This document shows, in pieces, positions 42,910 through 50,919 of a stretch of DNA of 64,000 nt. The notes below the pieces were generated by a model that was not told the DNA's origin, did not search any database, and was given only the letters and a program-made list of their open reading frames with translations. Position 1 is the first letter of the stretch. The number at the start of each line of letters is the position of its first letter. The stretch is from Phyllobacterium sp. OV277 (GTDB lineage: Bacteria > Pseudomonadota > Alphaproteobacteria > Rhizobiales > Rhizobiaceae). The translations under genes were made by a program, and so were the position numbers. The DNA is taken from assembly GCF_900104355.1 (NCBI RefSeq), contig NZ_FNIY01000003.1:124001-188000 (forward strand), in the 5' to 3' direction.

Positions 42910-43113
42910 TGCGAGATGACACAGTCTTGGCAAACTCTCCGGCGATGGCAACAAATGCAGGGTTGAAAGGCATCACGCGCTGCATTTCACAGTTGTCTCC
43001 GCATGCATTTTTGATGCTGAAAGCCAGTTGTTCGAGGAAATTCGGCTTGGAAAAGCGGGGAAAATGCCGTATCCTTCCGGAGTGGAGGCGGGCTTTCGCC
43101 CACCCCCTTTTCC

Positions 43114-43203
43114 TAGAAGTTAAATCGAACCCGGATCACCAGCTGCCAGCCGGTCCGGGTTCTTTTTACTTCCAGGGTGATGCTCAGTGGTTTACGCCAC
43201 ATC
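43114..43203 (-). CDS. 29-aa basic micro-protein, copy 2
   Basis: ATG 43203 (second of two tandem ATGs) after GGAGGTGA gives MWRKPLSITLEVKRTRTGWQ then LVIRVRFNF. It has the same length and start as copy 1 and ends in TAG instead of TGA. It may be translated from the same or a separate transcript. The peptide has no signal sequence and no recognised family. Confidence 0.5.
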
Positions 43204-43207
43204 ATGT

Positions 43208-43303
43208 CACCTCCAGGTTTGAGAGCAAGGCCATTGCCATGGTCGGGGAGGCCTATCTTCCCGATACACCGGCTGGCTCGGTGCGTGCTGCTTCGCTCTC
43301 AAA
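43208..43303 (-). promoter_or_regulatory. Predicted structured 5' leader of micro-ORF copy 2
   Basis: The closing stem is UUUGAGAGC (43303-43295) with GCUCUCAAA (43227-43219) and the same CACCG/CGGUG and CCAU/AUGG hairpins. The third hairpin is altered: UCGGG/CCCGA or GGGA/UCCC instead of GAGG/CCUC. CCUCC, complementary to the Shine-Dalgarno, is kept. Confidence 0.45.
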
Positions 43304-43440
43304 TGCGAGATGACCCAGTCTTGGCAAATTTCAGGCGAACGACAACGAATGCAGAGTTGAATATTCAACGGGTTCTACAGTTGAGAGTTGTTTTCTCATC
43401 CATCTTGATTGCGTCGCAATTGAACGTTTAATGCGTGACC

Positions 43441-44475
43441 ATGGTAACAACGACAAAATCGTCCTGGATGAAGCTTGCGGCCGTGCTGGTGCCGGTTCTG
43501 CTATCGGTGCCTTTGGTTCTCGGTTTTTTTGGTTCCGTTCATCCGGCTTTTGATGCTTTTGCGCATTTTCGCATGCATCTTGCCGGGCTGATGATCATTA
43601 CGGCCTTACCGGCGCTATTCATGGGCTTGTGGCGCGAAGGCCTGATGGCGATTGTGCTTGCGGTGATGGCCCTGTCGACTGTCCTTGCGCCTACCCCGTC
43701 ACCGGCTTCTGCCGGAACATCCCGTGTGGCGGAACCATCTGGTCGGCCTGAGTACAAGCTGTTGCAGCTGAATCTTCGCTTTGACAATGTCGAACAGACT
43801 GACGTGATCCGATTGATCGCGCAACAGGCCCCTGACGTCATTACGTTGCAGGAAGTCTCGGACAGCTGGCGACCGAAGTTTGCAGCAATTGAAGCGCGCT
43901 ATCCCTACAATATCTATTGCCCCAGCACGAAGCGCATTGGCGGCGTTGCCATCCTCTCGCGCCGCCCCTTCGCTCTTGGCACCACGCCGCAATGCATTGG
44001 CAACGCCCTCGCAGGCATGGCGCGTATCGATTTTGGTGGGCGCAGTGCATTGATCGCCGCATTGCATCTTGAGTGGCCGTGGCCATTCACGCAGGCCGAG
44101 AATGTCGAGGAGTTGCGACCCTACTTCGAGCGGTTGCAAGGGCCGATGATTGTCGCCGGGGATTTCAATGCTGTGCCATGGAGCCAGACCGTTCGCCAGA
44201 TTACGGAAGCGAGCAAGACCCGCTCGGTGGATGGCTTGCGTCCAAGCTGGCTCGTCAATGGCACATTGGCCAAGGCGGCGCGCTGGATCGGCATGCCGCT
44301 CGATCACATTCTTGTCTCGGATCGTATATCGGGCATGCGTGTTGAAACGCTGCGGCCGGTTGGATCAGATCATTTGCCACTGCTTCTGCGGTTTGCCGTC
44401 GATGGAGCTGACGAGGACGGCCATGATCTGCAGACCGTTATGCTGACGGATCAACCCATCACTTCAGTGCCATAA
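43441..44475 (+). CDS. Membrane-anchored endonuclease/exonuclease/phosphatase family protein
   Basis: 344 aa from ATG 43441. Three N-terminal hydrophobic helices (about 11-30, 42-60 and 64-82) anchor a periplasmic or external EEP domain (about 105-330). The EEP motifs are LLQLNLRFDN (Asn), VITLQEVSD (Glu, metal), VAGDFNAVPWS (Asp/Asn pair), LDHILVS (Asp-His) and SDHLPLLL (catalytic His). The fold cleaves phosphodiesters in DNA, RNA, phospholipids or other substrates; which one is unknown here. The last 17 bases overlap the end of the convergent LysE gene. Confidence 0.88.
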   Translation: MVTTTKSSWMKLAAVLVPVLLSVPLVLGFFGSVHPAFDAFAHFRMHLAGLMIITALPALFMGLWREGLMAIVLAVMALSTVLAPTPSPASAGTSRVAEPSGRPEYKLLQLNLRFDNVEQTDVIRLIAQQAPDVITLQEVSDSWRPKFAAIEARYPYNIYCPSTKRIGGVAILSRRPFALGTTPQCIGNALAGMARIDFGGRSALIAALHLEWPWPFTQAENVEELRPYFERLQGPMIVAGDFNAVPWSQTVRQITEASKTRSVDGLRPSWLVNGTLAKAARWIGMPLDHILVSDRISGMRVETLRPVGSDHLPLLLRFAVDGADEDGHDLQTVMLTDQPITSVP

Positions 44476-45070
44476 AACCGGCGGCAATGATCAACAGACC
44501 ACCGGCACCGCCTTCGACCATCTTACGGCTGCCATCACTAAAATTGCCCCGCCGACCGGCTGCACCAATGACCATGCTCAGGACTACATAGACGATCCCG
44601 CACAGTACAACGAAGATTGCGGACAGCACGCCCGCCTGTAGAGCAACGCTGCCCGTATGGCTCATGAACTGGGGCAGGATGGCGAAGTAAATCATCATGC
44701 CCTTGGGATTAAGAACAGCCGTGAGAAAACCACGCTGCAGGATTGCACGGCCCGGGTCCGGCGACAGGGTGAGCTTTCCGGTTGTCGTCGCAGACCGGAT
44801 CAGCTGGAACGCCAGATAGACGAGATAGGCCACGCCCAGCCATCGCAATGCTTCGAAAAGCACAGGCGAAGCTGCAATAACAGCCGCGACGCCCAACGCC
44901 ACCAGAACCGAGTGCACGACATAGCCAAGGCAAATGCCCGCTGTTGCTCTTAAGCCAGCAGTTGCTCCCCCAGATAGCGATTGCGAGGCCACGAAAAGCA
45001 TATCGGGACCCGGTGTGCAGATCAGCGGCAGGACAGTGGCTGCGAAGAAAATGAGTGTGGCGGTTTCCAT
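44459..45070 (-). CDS. LysE/RhtB family amino-acid exporter
   Basis: From ATG 45070 the 203-aa protein has six membrane helices. It has the family motif TPGPDMLFVASQSLSGG (about 21-37), and GYVVHSVLVALGVAA and LTAVLNPKGMMIYFAILPQF. These carriers export basic or neutral amino acids or homoserine lactones when intracellular levels rise. A divergent Lrp/AsnC gene 111 bases away is the expected activator, as in LysE-LysG or Rht-Lrp pairs. Substrate cannot be named. Confidence 0.9.
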   Translation of the reverse strand: METATLIFFAATVLPLICTPGPDMLFVASQSLSGGATAGLRATAGICLGYVVHSVLVALGVAAVIAASPVLFEALRWLGVAYLVYLAFQLIRSATTTGKLTLSPDPGRAILQRGFLTAVLNPKGMMIYFAILPQFMSHTGSVALQAGVLSAIFVVLCGIVYVVLSMVIGAAGRRGNFSDGSRKMVEGGAGGLLIIAAGFMALK

Positions 45071-45181
45071 AACTGACATCCTAGACCAGATTGCCAGCAA
45101 TTGGATTGCTAAGATGCCATATAATTCTATAGTGTTGGCATTCTTACCGTAAAAACACCGCTACCTTGATACAGGATGCCA

Positions 45182-45643
45182 ATGCAGCTTGATGACATAG
45201 ACAGACGCATTCTCCGCGCGTTGCAACGGGATGGCCGGATACAAAACACTGAGCTTGCCAAAGAGGTGGGCTTGTCGCCTTCCCCCTGTCTGCGGCGGGT
45301 GAAGCTGCTTGAAGAGGCTGGTGTGATCGACCGCTATGTCGCTGTTCTGAATGCGGTAAAGGTGAACCTCGGCCTGTCGATGTTTGCGCGGGTGTGGCTG
45401 ACCGCACAGGATGCGGAAACAATCGACCACTTTATCGAAGCAATGAAGCAGCTGCCGCAAGTGGTGGAGTGCTACATTATGCTTGGTGAAAGCGATGCGC
45501 TGCTGCGCGTTGTCGTGGCTGACCTGGATGACTACAGGCGCTTTCAATCGGCGCATCTCACCCGCAAAAACGGTATTCAGAACGTGAAGACAGATGTGCC
45601 AAGCCAGACGGTCAAACAGACCTACGCTTTGCCGCTCCCATAA
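45182..45643 (+). CDS. Lrp/AsnC family transcriptional regulator
   Basis: 153 aa from ATG 45182 (an ATG at 45176 is closer to AGG but poorly spaced). The N-terminal HTH (LDDIDRRILRALQRDGRIQN, then LAKEVGLSPSPCLRRVKLLE) is followed by the RAM ligand-binding domain (about 75-150) with VVECYIMLGESDALLRVVV. It forms octamers around DNA and responds to amino acids. Position suggests control of the divergent LysE exporter and of itself. Confidence 0.9.
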   Translation: MQLDDIDRRILRALQRDGRIQNTELAKEVGLSPSPCLRRVKLLEEAGVIDRYVAVLNAVKVNLGLSMFARVWLTAQDAETIDHFIEAMKQLPQVVECYIMLGESDALLRVVVADLDDYRRFQSAHLTRKNGIQNVKTDVPSQTVKQTYALPLP

Positions 45644-45644
45644 A

Positions 45645-45676
45645 AAAACCGCCTGCAATGGATGCAGGCGGTTTTG
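45645..45676. terminator. Bidirectional terminator between the lrp-type and ETF-QO genes
   Basis: AAAACCGCCTGCA and TGCAGGCGGTTTT form a 13 bp stem with a 5-base loop, with runs of A and T on both sides. It lies two bases past the lrp-type stop and serves the convergent gene as well. Confidence 0.9.
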
Positions 45677-45702
45677 ATTTCACGCGGGAACTGAACGCCC
45701 AA

Positions 45703-47370
45703 TCACATGCTGGTATAAACAGGCCCTTCGCCGCCCTGCGGCGGCACCCAGTTGATATTCTGGTTCGGGTCCTTGATATCGCAGGTTTTGCAGTGAACAC
45801 AGTTCTGCGCATTGATCACGAATTTCGGGCCTGTGCTTTCTTCAACCCATTCATAGACACCTGCCGGGCAATAGCGCGTGGATGGCCCCGCATAGACATC
45901 ATGCTCGGATGACTTTTGCAGTGCTGCGTCCTTGACGATCAGGTGAACAGGTTCGTTCTCCTCGTGGTTCGTGTTGGACAGGAACACGGAAGAAAGCCGG
46001 TCAAAGGTCAGTACGCCATCAGGTTTCGGATAGGCAATCGGCTTGTGCTTGGCTGCCGGTTCCAGTGCTGCCGCGTCAGATTTGCCGTGTTTCCACGTTC
46101 CAAAAGGCGACCAGCCACCGAAAATCGTGTTCAACCACATGTCGAGGCCGCCAAGCACCACGCCGCCGACGGTGCCAAGCTTGGACCACATCGGCTTGAC
46201 GTTGCGCACGCGCTTCAGATCCTTGCCGATCTCGCTTGAACGCCAGGCATTCTCGTAGGAAATAAGCTCGTCATTGGTGCGGCCAGCGGCCAGTGCTTCC
46301 GCTGCATGTTCGGCAGCCAGCATGCCCGAGAGCATGGCATTGTGCGAACCCTTGATGCGCGGAACGTTGACGAAACCGGCAGAGCAACCAATCAGCACGC
46401 CGCCGGGGAATGACAGTTTTGGCACCGACTGCCAGCCGCCTTCGGTAATTGCGCGCGCACCATAGCCAATCCGCTTGCCGCCTTCGAATGTACCGCGAAT
46501 GGCCGGATGCGTCTTGAAGCGCTGGAATTCCTCGAATGGCGACAGATAGGGGTTCTTGTAGTTGAGGTGCATGACGAAGCCGACGGCAACCGTATTGTCC
46601 TCAAGGTGATAGAGGAACGAGCCGCCACCGGTCTTCAGATCAAGCGGCCAACCGAATGAATGCTGCACCAGCCCCAGCTTGTGCTTTGCCGGATCGATCT
46701 GCCAAAGCTCTTTCAGGCCGATACCGAACTTGGCCGGTTCCTTGCCTTCATCGAGCTTGAACTTGGTGATCAACTGCTTGGCGAGCGACCCGCGTGCGCC
46801 TTCGGCAATGAGCGTATATTTGCCAAGAAGTGCCATGCCCCGCGTATAGGCCGGGCCATGCGATCCATCTTTCTCGATGCCCATATCACCGGTGGCAACA
46901 CCGATCACCGCGCCATTGTCGTCATAGAGAACTTCGGAACCGGCAAATCCAGGATAAATCTCGACGCCCAGTTCTTCCGCCTTGGTGCCGAGCCAGCGGC
47001 AGACATTGCCGAGCGACACGATGAAATTGCCGTGATTGTTCATCAGTGGCGGCATGGCGAAATTCGGCAGGCGAACCGAGCCAGCGGGTCCAAGAACGAG
47101 AAAATGATCCGCAGTTACCGGGGTCTTGAAGGGATGCCCCTCCTCTTCGCGCCAGCCGGGCAGCAGCTTGTCGACACCAACAGGATCGACCACGGCACCG
47201 GACAGAATATGGGCACCGACCTCGCCGCCCTTTTCAAGCACAACGACCGAAAGTTCAGGGTTGATCTGCTTGAGCCTGATCGCTGCAGACAGGCCCGAAG
47301 GACCGCCGCCGACAATCACGACATCAAACTCCATGCTCTCCCGCTCTGGAAGTTCGGTTGTCTCGCTCAT
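45703..47370 (-). CDS. Electron-transfer flavoprotein-ubiquinone oxidoreductase
   Basis: From ATG 47370 the 555-aa protein starts with an FAD Rossmann motif (VVIVGGGPSGLSAAIRL). It has the ubiquinone-binding and membrane-surface regions (about 100-400). It ends with a 4Fe-4S ferredoxin-like domain, with cysteines in RYCPAGVYEW and NCVHCKTCDIKDPNQNI. It passes electrons from ETF, reduced by acyl-CoA dehydrogenases, to the quinone pool. It is the sink needed by the isovaleryl-CoA dehydrogenase encoded at 28.2 kb. ETF subunit genes are not in the window. Confidence 0.95.
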   Translation of the reverse strand: MSETTELPERESMEFDVVIVGGGPSGLSAAIRLKQINPELSVVVLEKGGEVGAHILSGAVVDPVGVDKLLPGWREEEGHPFKTPVTADHFLVLGPAGSVRLPNFAMPPLMNNHGNFIVSLGNVCRWLGTKAEELGVEIYPGFAGSEVLYDDNGAVIGVATGDMGIEKDGSHGPAYTRGMALLGKYTLIAEGARGSLAKQLITKFKLDEGKEPAKFGIGLKELWQIDPAKHKLGLVQHSFGWPLDLKTGGGSFLYHLEDNTVAVGFVMHLNYKNPYLSPFEEFQRFKTHPAIRGTFEGGKRIGYGARAITEGGWQSVPKLSFPGGVLIGCSAGFVNVPRIKGSHNAMLSGMLAAEHAAEALAAGRTNDELISYENAWRSSEIGKDLKRVRNVKPMWSKLGTVGGVVLGGLDMWLNTIFGGWSPFGTWKHGKSDAAALEPAAKHKPIAYPKPDGVLTFDRLSSVFLSNTNHEENEPVHLIVKDAALQKSSEHDVYAGPSTRYCPAGVYEWVEESTGPKFVINAQNCVHCKTCDIKDPNQNINWVPPQGGEGPVYTSM

Positions 47371-47567
47371 AAAACCCTCCTGAATGCTCTGCCCCGCAAA
47401 CACTTCGCCTGTGTTTTTCCCAGTTGTAGCGCAACAATAGCCGTATGACAGAGGCTAGCATCCATTCAAGATGCGGCCAATTGCCCTCATCCTACGACCA
47501 TACATTGGTTTTTTAAGTTACCTTGACGTAAACGTCAATATTCTTGAGTGCGGTGCGACAGATTATC

Positions 47568-47706
47568 CGTGGTTCGACATAACAACCATGAGGGAGAGTG
47601 GGGATGCAAGGATAATCGCCAAGGGTGCAGAACTTGGTACCCTGCAATCCACCACTATCCCCACAACCCACCCCCCTCTCCCTCATGGTTGTTATGTCGA
47701 ACCACG
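47568..47706. repeat. Palindromic intergenic repeat, copy C (outer module only)
   Basis: Arms CGTGGTTCGACATAACAACC ATGAGGGAGAG (left) and their complement (right, 47677-47706) form a near-perfect stem of about 30 bp around an 80-base centre. It uses the ATAACAACC variant, as in copy A, but lacks the inner CCTCGGG module. Confidence 0.9.
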
Positions 47707-47734
47707 AACCTCGCGTGATTGCCTCGCCAAGTTT

Positions 47735-47894
47735 CACCCCCCTCTGTCCTGTCGGACATCTCCCCCACAAGGCGGGAGATCAGCCTTCAATACGGCCTTT
47801 GCGAAATCTGAAGCATTTCCGGTTGTGCAAAGGCGTTCATGTCAATGTGATCTCCCCCTTGTGGGGGAGATGTCCGACAGGACAGAGGGGGGTG
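47735..47894. repeat. 160 bp palindromic element of a second type (38 bp perfect arms)
   Basis: The arms at 47735-47772 and 47857-47894 are a perfect 38 bp inverted repeat (CACCCCCCTCTGTCCTGTCG ... CCCCCACAAGG). The 84-base centre does not code. It has no sequence in common with repeats A, B, C or E and starts 28 bases after repeat C. Confidence 0.92.
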
Positions 47895-48077
47895 ATTGCT
47901 GAGGGTTCTGCAAAAATCAGCTGATCTACCGCAGTTGCACAACCGCCATAGAGAGAACTGCAACCGGCAATCATGCCCAGTTGCGACTTTACACATTTCG
48001 TTCATACTCGTGCCAATTGAAATGTCTCGAATAATAAACTGCTGGTGGACTGGGGATAACCAACAAGCGGAGACGGG

Positions 48078-48677
48078 ATGAGATCGCTTCGGATGATCTG
48101 GGCATTGGGCGGCTTTCTGGCCGTCAGTATGATTTTCAGCCATTCATCTGCGCAGGAGCAAAAGATCTGGACTGCCGGGCAGTATAATTTTTCCGACGAG
48201 CTTGGCGGTTTCACCATCCGCTCGATCAGTGGAACCGGCTCTGCCGACGACCCGATTGTCATTACCGAAGAACTGAATGCGATTGCTCCGGTCACTTTGG
48301 TCATTCGAACCGAGAAACTGGAGCAGCTCAATCCCACCACCGAAGAAGGGGGCATTCTGTTCCATTTGCAGGTCAGAACAGTCAATGGCAGCGGACATCC
48401 GTGGGTGGAATTCGTCTTTGAATTGCAGGAAATTCTCGGCAAACCGAGCGACTATGGTGACGGGCTGTCCTTTTATCAGCCTGGCGACAAGACAGGGATG
48501 ATCCATTCCAATCTCTTTGCCACCTATGACGATAATTTCGAACCCTATGATCGGATGATCTTCCGGGATGGCAAAGTTGATCCCAACGCCAATGCCAGTT
48601 TCGATTTTCCCGTTGGCGACTTTACCCCCAAGCGGACATTTTATCTGGTGCAGGAGCCGCGCATTCCCTCCACCTGA
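48078..48677 (+). CDS. Exported hypothetical protein
   Basis: 199 aa with a Sec signal peptide (MRSLRMIWALGGFLAVSMIF, cleavage after about SSAQ, residue 26). The mature part has beta-strand character (YNFSDELGGFTIRSISGTGS, VTLVIRTEKLEQL, HPWVEFVFELQEIL) and ends with FDFPVGDFTPKRTFYLVQEP. Cysteines are absent. It has the look of an all-beta exported protein of the Rhizobiales, no family recognised. The upstream gap carries repeats C and 47735. Confidence 0.6.
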   Translation: MRSLRMIWALGGFLAVSMIFSHSSAQEQKIWTAGQYNFSDELGGFTIRSISGTGSADDPIVITEELNAIAPVTLVIRTEKLEQLNPTTEEGGILFHLQVRTVNGSGHPWVEFVFELQEILGKPSDYGDGLSFYQPGDKTGMIHSNLFATYDDNFEPYDRMIFRDGKVDPNANASFDFPVGDFTPKRTFYLVQEPRIPST

Positions 48678-48748
48678 CCTTGCAATCCCGCGCGCAATTT
48701 GCGACTTGAAAGACAAGCCCACTCAAATCCGGGCTAAAGGATTGTCCA

Positions 48749-49570
48749 TTGCCTGACCTGCGTGAACTCTTGCACTTTTATGCTGAAGCCGGTGTCGACT
48801 CACCGCTTGAGGACGTGCCAGTTGATCGCTTTGCGGTGGAGCCGGCGCGCGCACCTGTTCAGGCACCCCCGGCGCGAACAGCACCTCAACCAGAACGATC
48901 GAGGCCAGAGCCACAGGCCGCTGCTGCCCCCGCCCTTAACAAGACGTCCGTACCCGACGATACCAAGATTGCACTGGCCCGCCAGCTTGCCTCCAGCGCC
49001 ACGACACTCGAACAGTTGCGCGAGCAGCTCGCCTCGTTCGATGGTTGCAATCTTAAATTCACCGCGAAGAATCTGGTCTTTGCCGATGGCAATCCGAATG
49101 CGCCCATCATGTTTGTTGGCGAGGCGCCCGGACGCGAGGAGGATCTGGAAGGTGTGCCGTTCATCGGGCGTTCCGGGCAGTTGCTGGATCGCATGCTGGC
49201 AGCCATTGGCCTTGATCGCACCGGCGTCTATATCGCCAATACCATTCCATGGCGCCCGCCGGGCAACCGGACACCGACGCCGCTGGAAACCGAGATTTGC
49301 CGCCCGTTCTTTGAACGGCAGATCGAGCTTGCCAATCCCAAACTACTCGTTGCCCTTGGTGGTCCCGCCGCCAAGGCTTTAACCCATGCGCCTGAGGGTA
49401 TTTTGCGGCTGCGCGGCAACTGGAAAACCCACGGGACTGCCGCAGGCATCGACATTCCTGTTATGCCGACCCTGCACCCGGCCTATCTCCTGCGCAACGC
49501 GGCGCAAAAGCGCTTTGCCTGGCGGGATTTCATCGCCGTCAAAATGCAGTTGCGCACATTAACGCAATAA
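48749..49570 (+). CDS. Uracil-DNA glycosylase, family 4-like, with reduced cysteine set
   Basis: 273 aa. A Pro/Ala-rich linker (about 25-75) precedes the glycosylase core: FVGEAPGREEDLEGVPFIGR (water-activating motif), RPPGNRTPTPLE, and the C-terminal HPAYLLRN (motif 2). Family 4 enzymes carry a 4Fe-4S cluster on four Cys. Here only two clear candidates remain (GCNLK near residue 99 and EICRPFF), and the usual Cys of the CRPPGNR motif is Trp (PWRPPGNR). The enzyme should still remove uracil, but the cluster may be missing. ATG or GTG starts are not obvious; TTG 48749 is the annotated start. Confidence 0.85.
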   Translation: MPDLRELLHFYAEAGVDSPLEDVPVDRFAVEPARAPVQAPPARTAPQPERSRPEPQAAAAPALNKTSVPDDTKIALARQLASSATTLEQLREQLASFDGCNLKFTAKNLVFADGNPNAPIMFVGEAPGREEDLEGVPFIGRSGQLLDRMLAAIGLDRTGVYIANTIPWRPPGNRTPTPLETEICRPFFERQIELANPKLLVALGGPAAKALTHAPEGILRLRGNWKTHGTAAGIDIPVMPTLHPAYLLRNAAQKRFAWRDFIAVKMQLRTLTQ

Positions 49571-49671
49571 TCCATATGCCATGGCGCAAAACTGGAATGA
49601 CGGTGTCGTAATTTCCGGCTCTGGAGCCCGGTGAACCCTGTACTTTCGGTATGGAAACGCAGGGTACCCAT

Positions 49672-50919
49672 ATGTTTCGTCAGCTCTTGCCGATCACGGC
49701 GCTATTGACCAGCACCTTCCTGATGCTGACCGCCGGAGGTTTGGCAGGAATTCTTCTGCCCCTGCGCGCGGGAATTGAAGGCTGGTCACCGACCACGGTC
49801 GGTTGGCTCGGCACTGGCTATGCCCTCGCCTTCACCGGCGGCTGCATTGTCGTTCCCCGCCTTGTGCGGCGCGTCGGTCATGTCCGTGTTTTCGCCGTTC
49901 TTCTCACCCTGCTCTCCATGTCGATGCTGATGCATGGACTCATTATCGACCCGTGGGCATGGACCTTGTTCCGTGCACTGGCCGGTTTCTCGCTGGCGGG
50001 CAGCTACATGGTCATTGAAAGCTGGCTCAACGAGCGTGTCACCAACGCCACGCGCGGCATGGTGTTTTCGATTTACATGATTGTTTCGATGATCGGGCTT
50101 CTGGTCGGGCAATATATTCTGCCCTTCGGCAATCCGGCGACGCAGGCGCTGTTCATGATCGGCGCGCTGATCTATGCGGCCGCTCTCATTCCAACCGGGC
50201 TTTCCAATGCCCAGTCACCGCGCCCGCTGACACAGGTTTCGCTTGATCTGCCCGGCCTTTACCGCAAATCACCCGCCGCCATGATCGGCTCGCTGATTGC
50301 GGGTATCATTGCAGGCGCGTGGAATTTTCTTTCGGCGATCTATGGCCGCGAAATCGGTCTTTCCACGTTTGACATTGCCACGATGATCGCCAGCGCCATG
50401 ATCGGTGGCGCAATCTTCCAGTATCCCATTGGCCGCATTTCCGACTTTGTTGACCGGCGCTATGTGATGGTGGTCGCAGGGATAATCGGCGTGTTCCTGT
50501 CGGTGACGATGATCATCGTCCAGCCTGTCACGCCGTGGGTTATCTATTCACTGATGTTTGCATTCGGCACGGTACTGTTTCCAATCTATTCTCTGAATGT
50601 TGCCCATGCCAATGATTTTGCCGAGCCGAGCGAGTTCGTCAAAGTGTCAAGCGGGCTGCTGATCGTCTATGGCATTGGCAGCATGATCGGCCCGCAGATT
50701 GCCGGACGTCTGATGGATGTGAGCGGCCCCTCCGGGTTCTTTATGACCATGGCAGGTTGTTATGCTGCCTATGCTTCCCACGCTTTCTGGCGCAGTTTGC
50801 GTCGCGCACGGCAGGTGCCGTCGGAGCGGCCGGATTTTGTCTATCATCCGCATGACCGGCCACAGACGCCGGAAACGCTCAAGCTCAATCCGGCGCTCGG
50901 CACGGCGAAAGAAGACTGA
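49672..50919 (+). CDS. MFS transporter
   Basis: 415 aa from ATG 49672 (CAGGG upstream). Twelve helices fit the spacing of the hydrophobic segments. It has the MFS loop-2/3 signature, VVPRLVRRVGHVRVF, and a matching IGRISDFVDRRYVM in the second half. The cytoplasmic loop between helices 6 and 7 is of normal length. The substrate is unknown. The sequence resembles the TucA/YcaD group of sugar or drug MFS carriers. The last residues are polar and charged. It converges with the EamA gene, stop to stop, with no gap. Confidence 0.85.
   Translation: MFRQLLPITALLTSTFLMLTAGGLAGILLPLRAGIEGWSPTTVGWLGTGYALAFTGGCIVVPRLVRRVGHVRVFAVLLTLLSMSMLMHGLIIDPWAWTLFRALAGFSLAGSYMVIESWLNERVTNATRGMVFSIYMIVSMIGLLVGQYILPFGNPATQALFMIGALIYAAALIPTGLSNAQSPRPLTQVSLDLPGLYRKSPAAMIGSLIAGIIAGAWNFLSAIYGREIGLSTFDIATMIASAMIGGAIFQYPIGRISDFVDRRYVMVVAGIIGVFLSVTMIIVQPVTPWVIYSLMFAFGTVLFPIYSLNVAHANDFAEPSEFVKVSSGLLIVYGIGSMIGPQIAGRLMDVSGPSGFFMTMAGCYAAYASHAFWRSLRRARQVPSERPDFVYHPHDRPQTPETLKLNPALGTAKED

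Larger units (their letters stand above)
42684..42934 (-). repeat. Tandem unit, copy 1: structured RNA plus micro-ORF (function proposed on the minus strand)
   Basis: This 251 bp block is repeated at 43080-43327. Identity is near complete over 42790-42925 and partial elsewhere. On the minus strand it contains, in order, a leader with a closing stem, a Shine-Dalgarno and 29-codon ORF, and a 3' hairpin with a GUAA tetraloop (42692-42709). Differences from copy 2 keep the stems paired only on this strand. Confidence 0.85.
43080..43327 (-). repeat. Tandem unit, copy 2: structured RNA plus micro-ORF (function proposed on the minus strand)
   Basis: A 248 bp partner of the unit at 42684-42934, same orientation, about 145 bases apart. 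Its 3' hairpin (43088-43105) has a 7 bp stem with a GAAA tetraloop on the minus strand. Changes C-G to U-G and G-U to G-C relative to copy 1 preserve pairing there. Confidence 0.85.

Noticed and set aside
42683-43168. Plus-strand small RNAs with promoters (TTGGAA-N16-CTATAT or GTATCC) and a hairpin-T5 terminator at 42733-42773 and 43128-43168
   Set aside because: The plus-strand terminator is real in sequence, but the differences between copies keep stems as wobbles and GNRA loops only on the minus strand. I therefore prefer the minus-strand reading. A plus-strand RNA is not excluded.
42411-43313. 300-codon plus-strand frame spanning the tandem repeat and the end of amn
   Set aside because: It overlaps amn out of frame, has no ribosome-binding site and is Pro/Arg-rich with no domain. 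The repeated C-terminal part reflects the duplication of the RNA unit.
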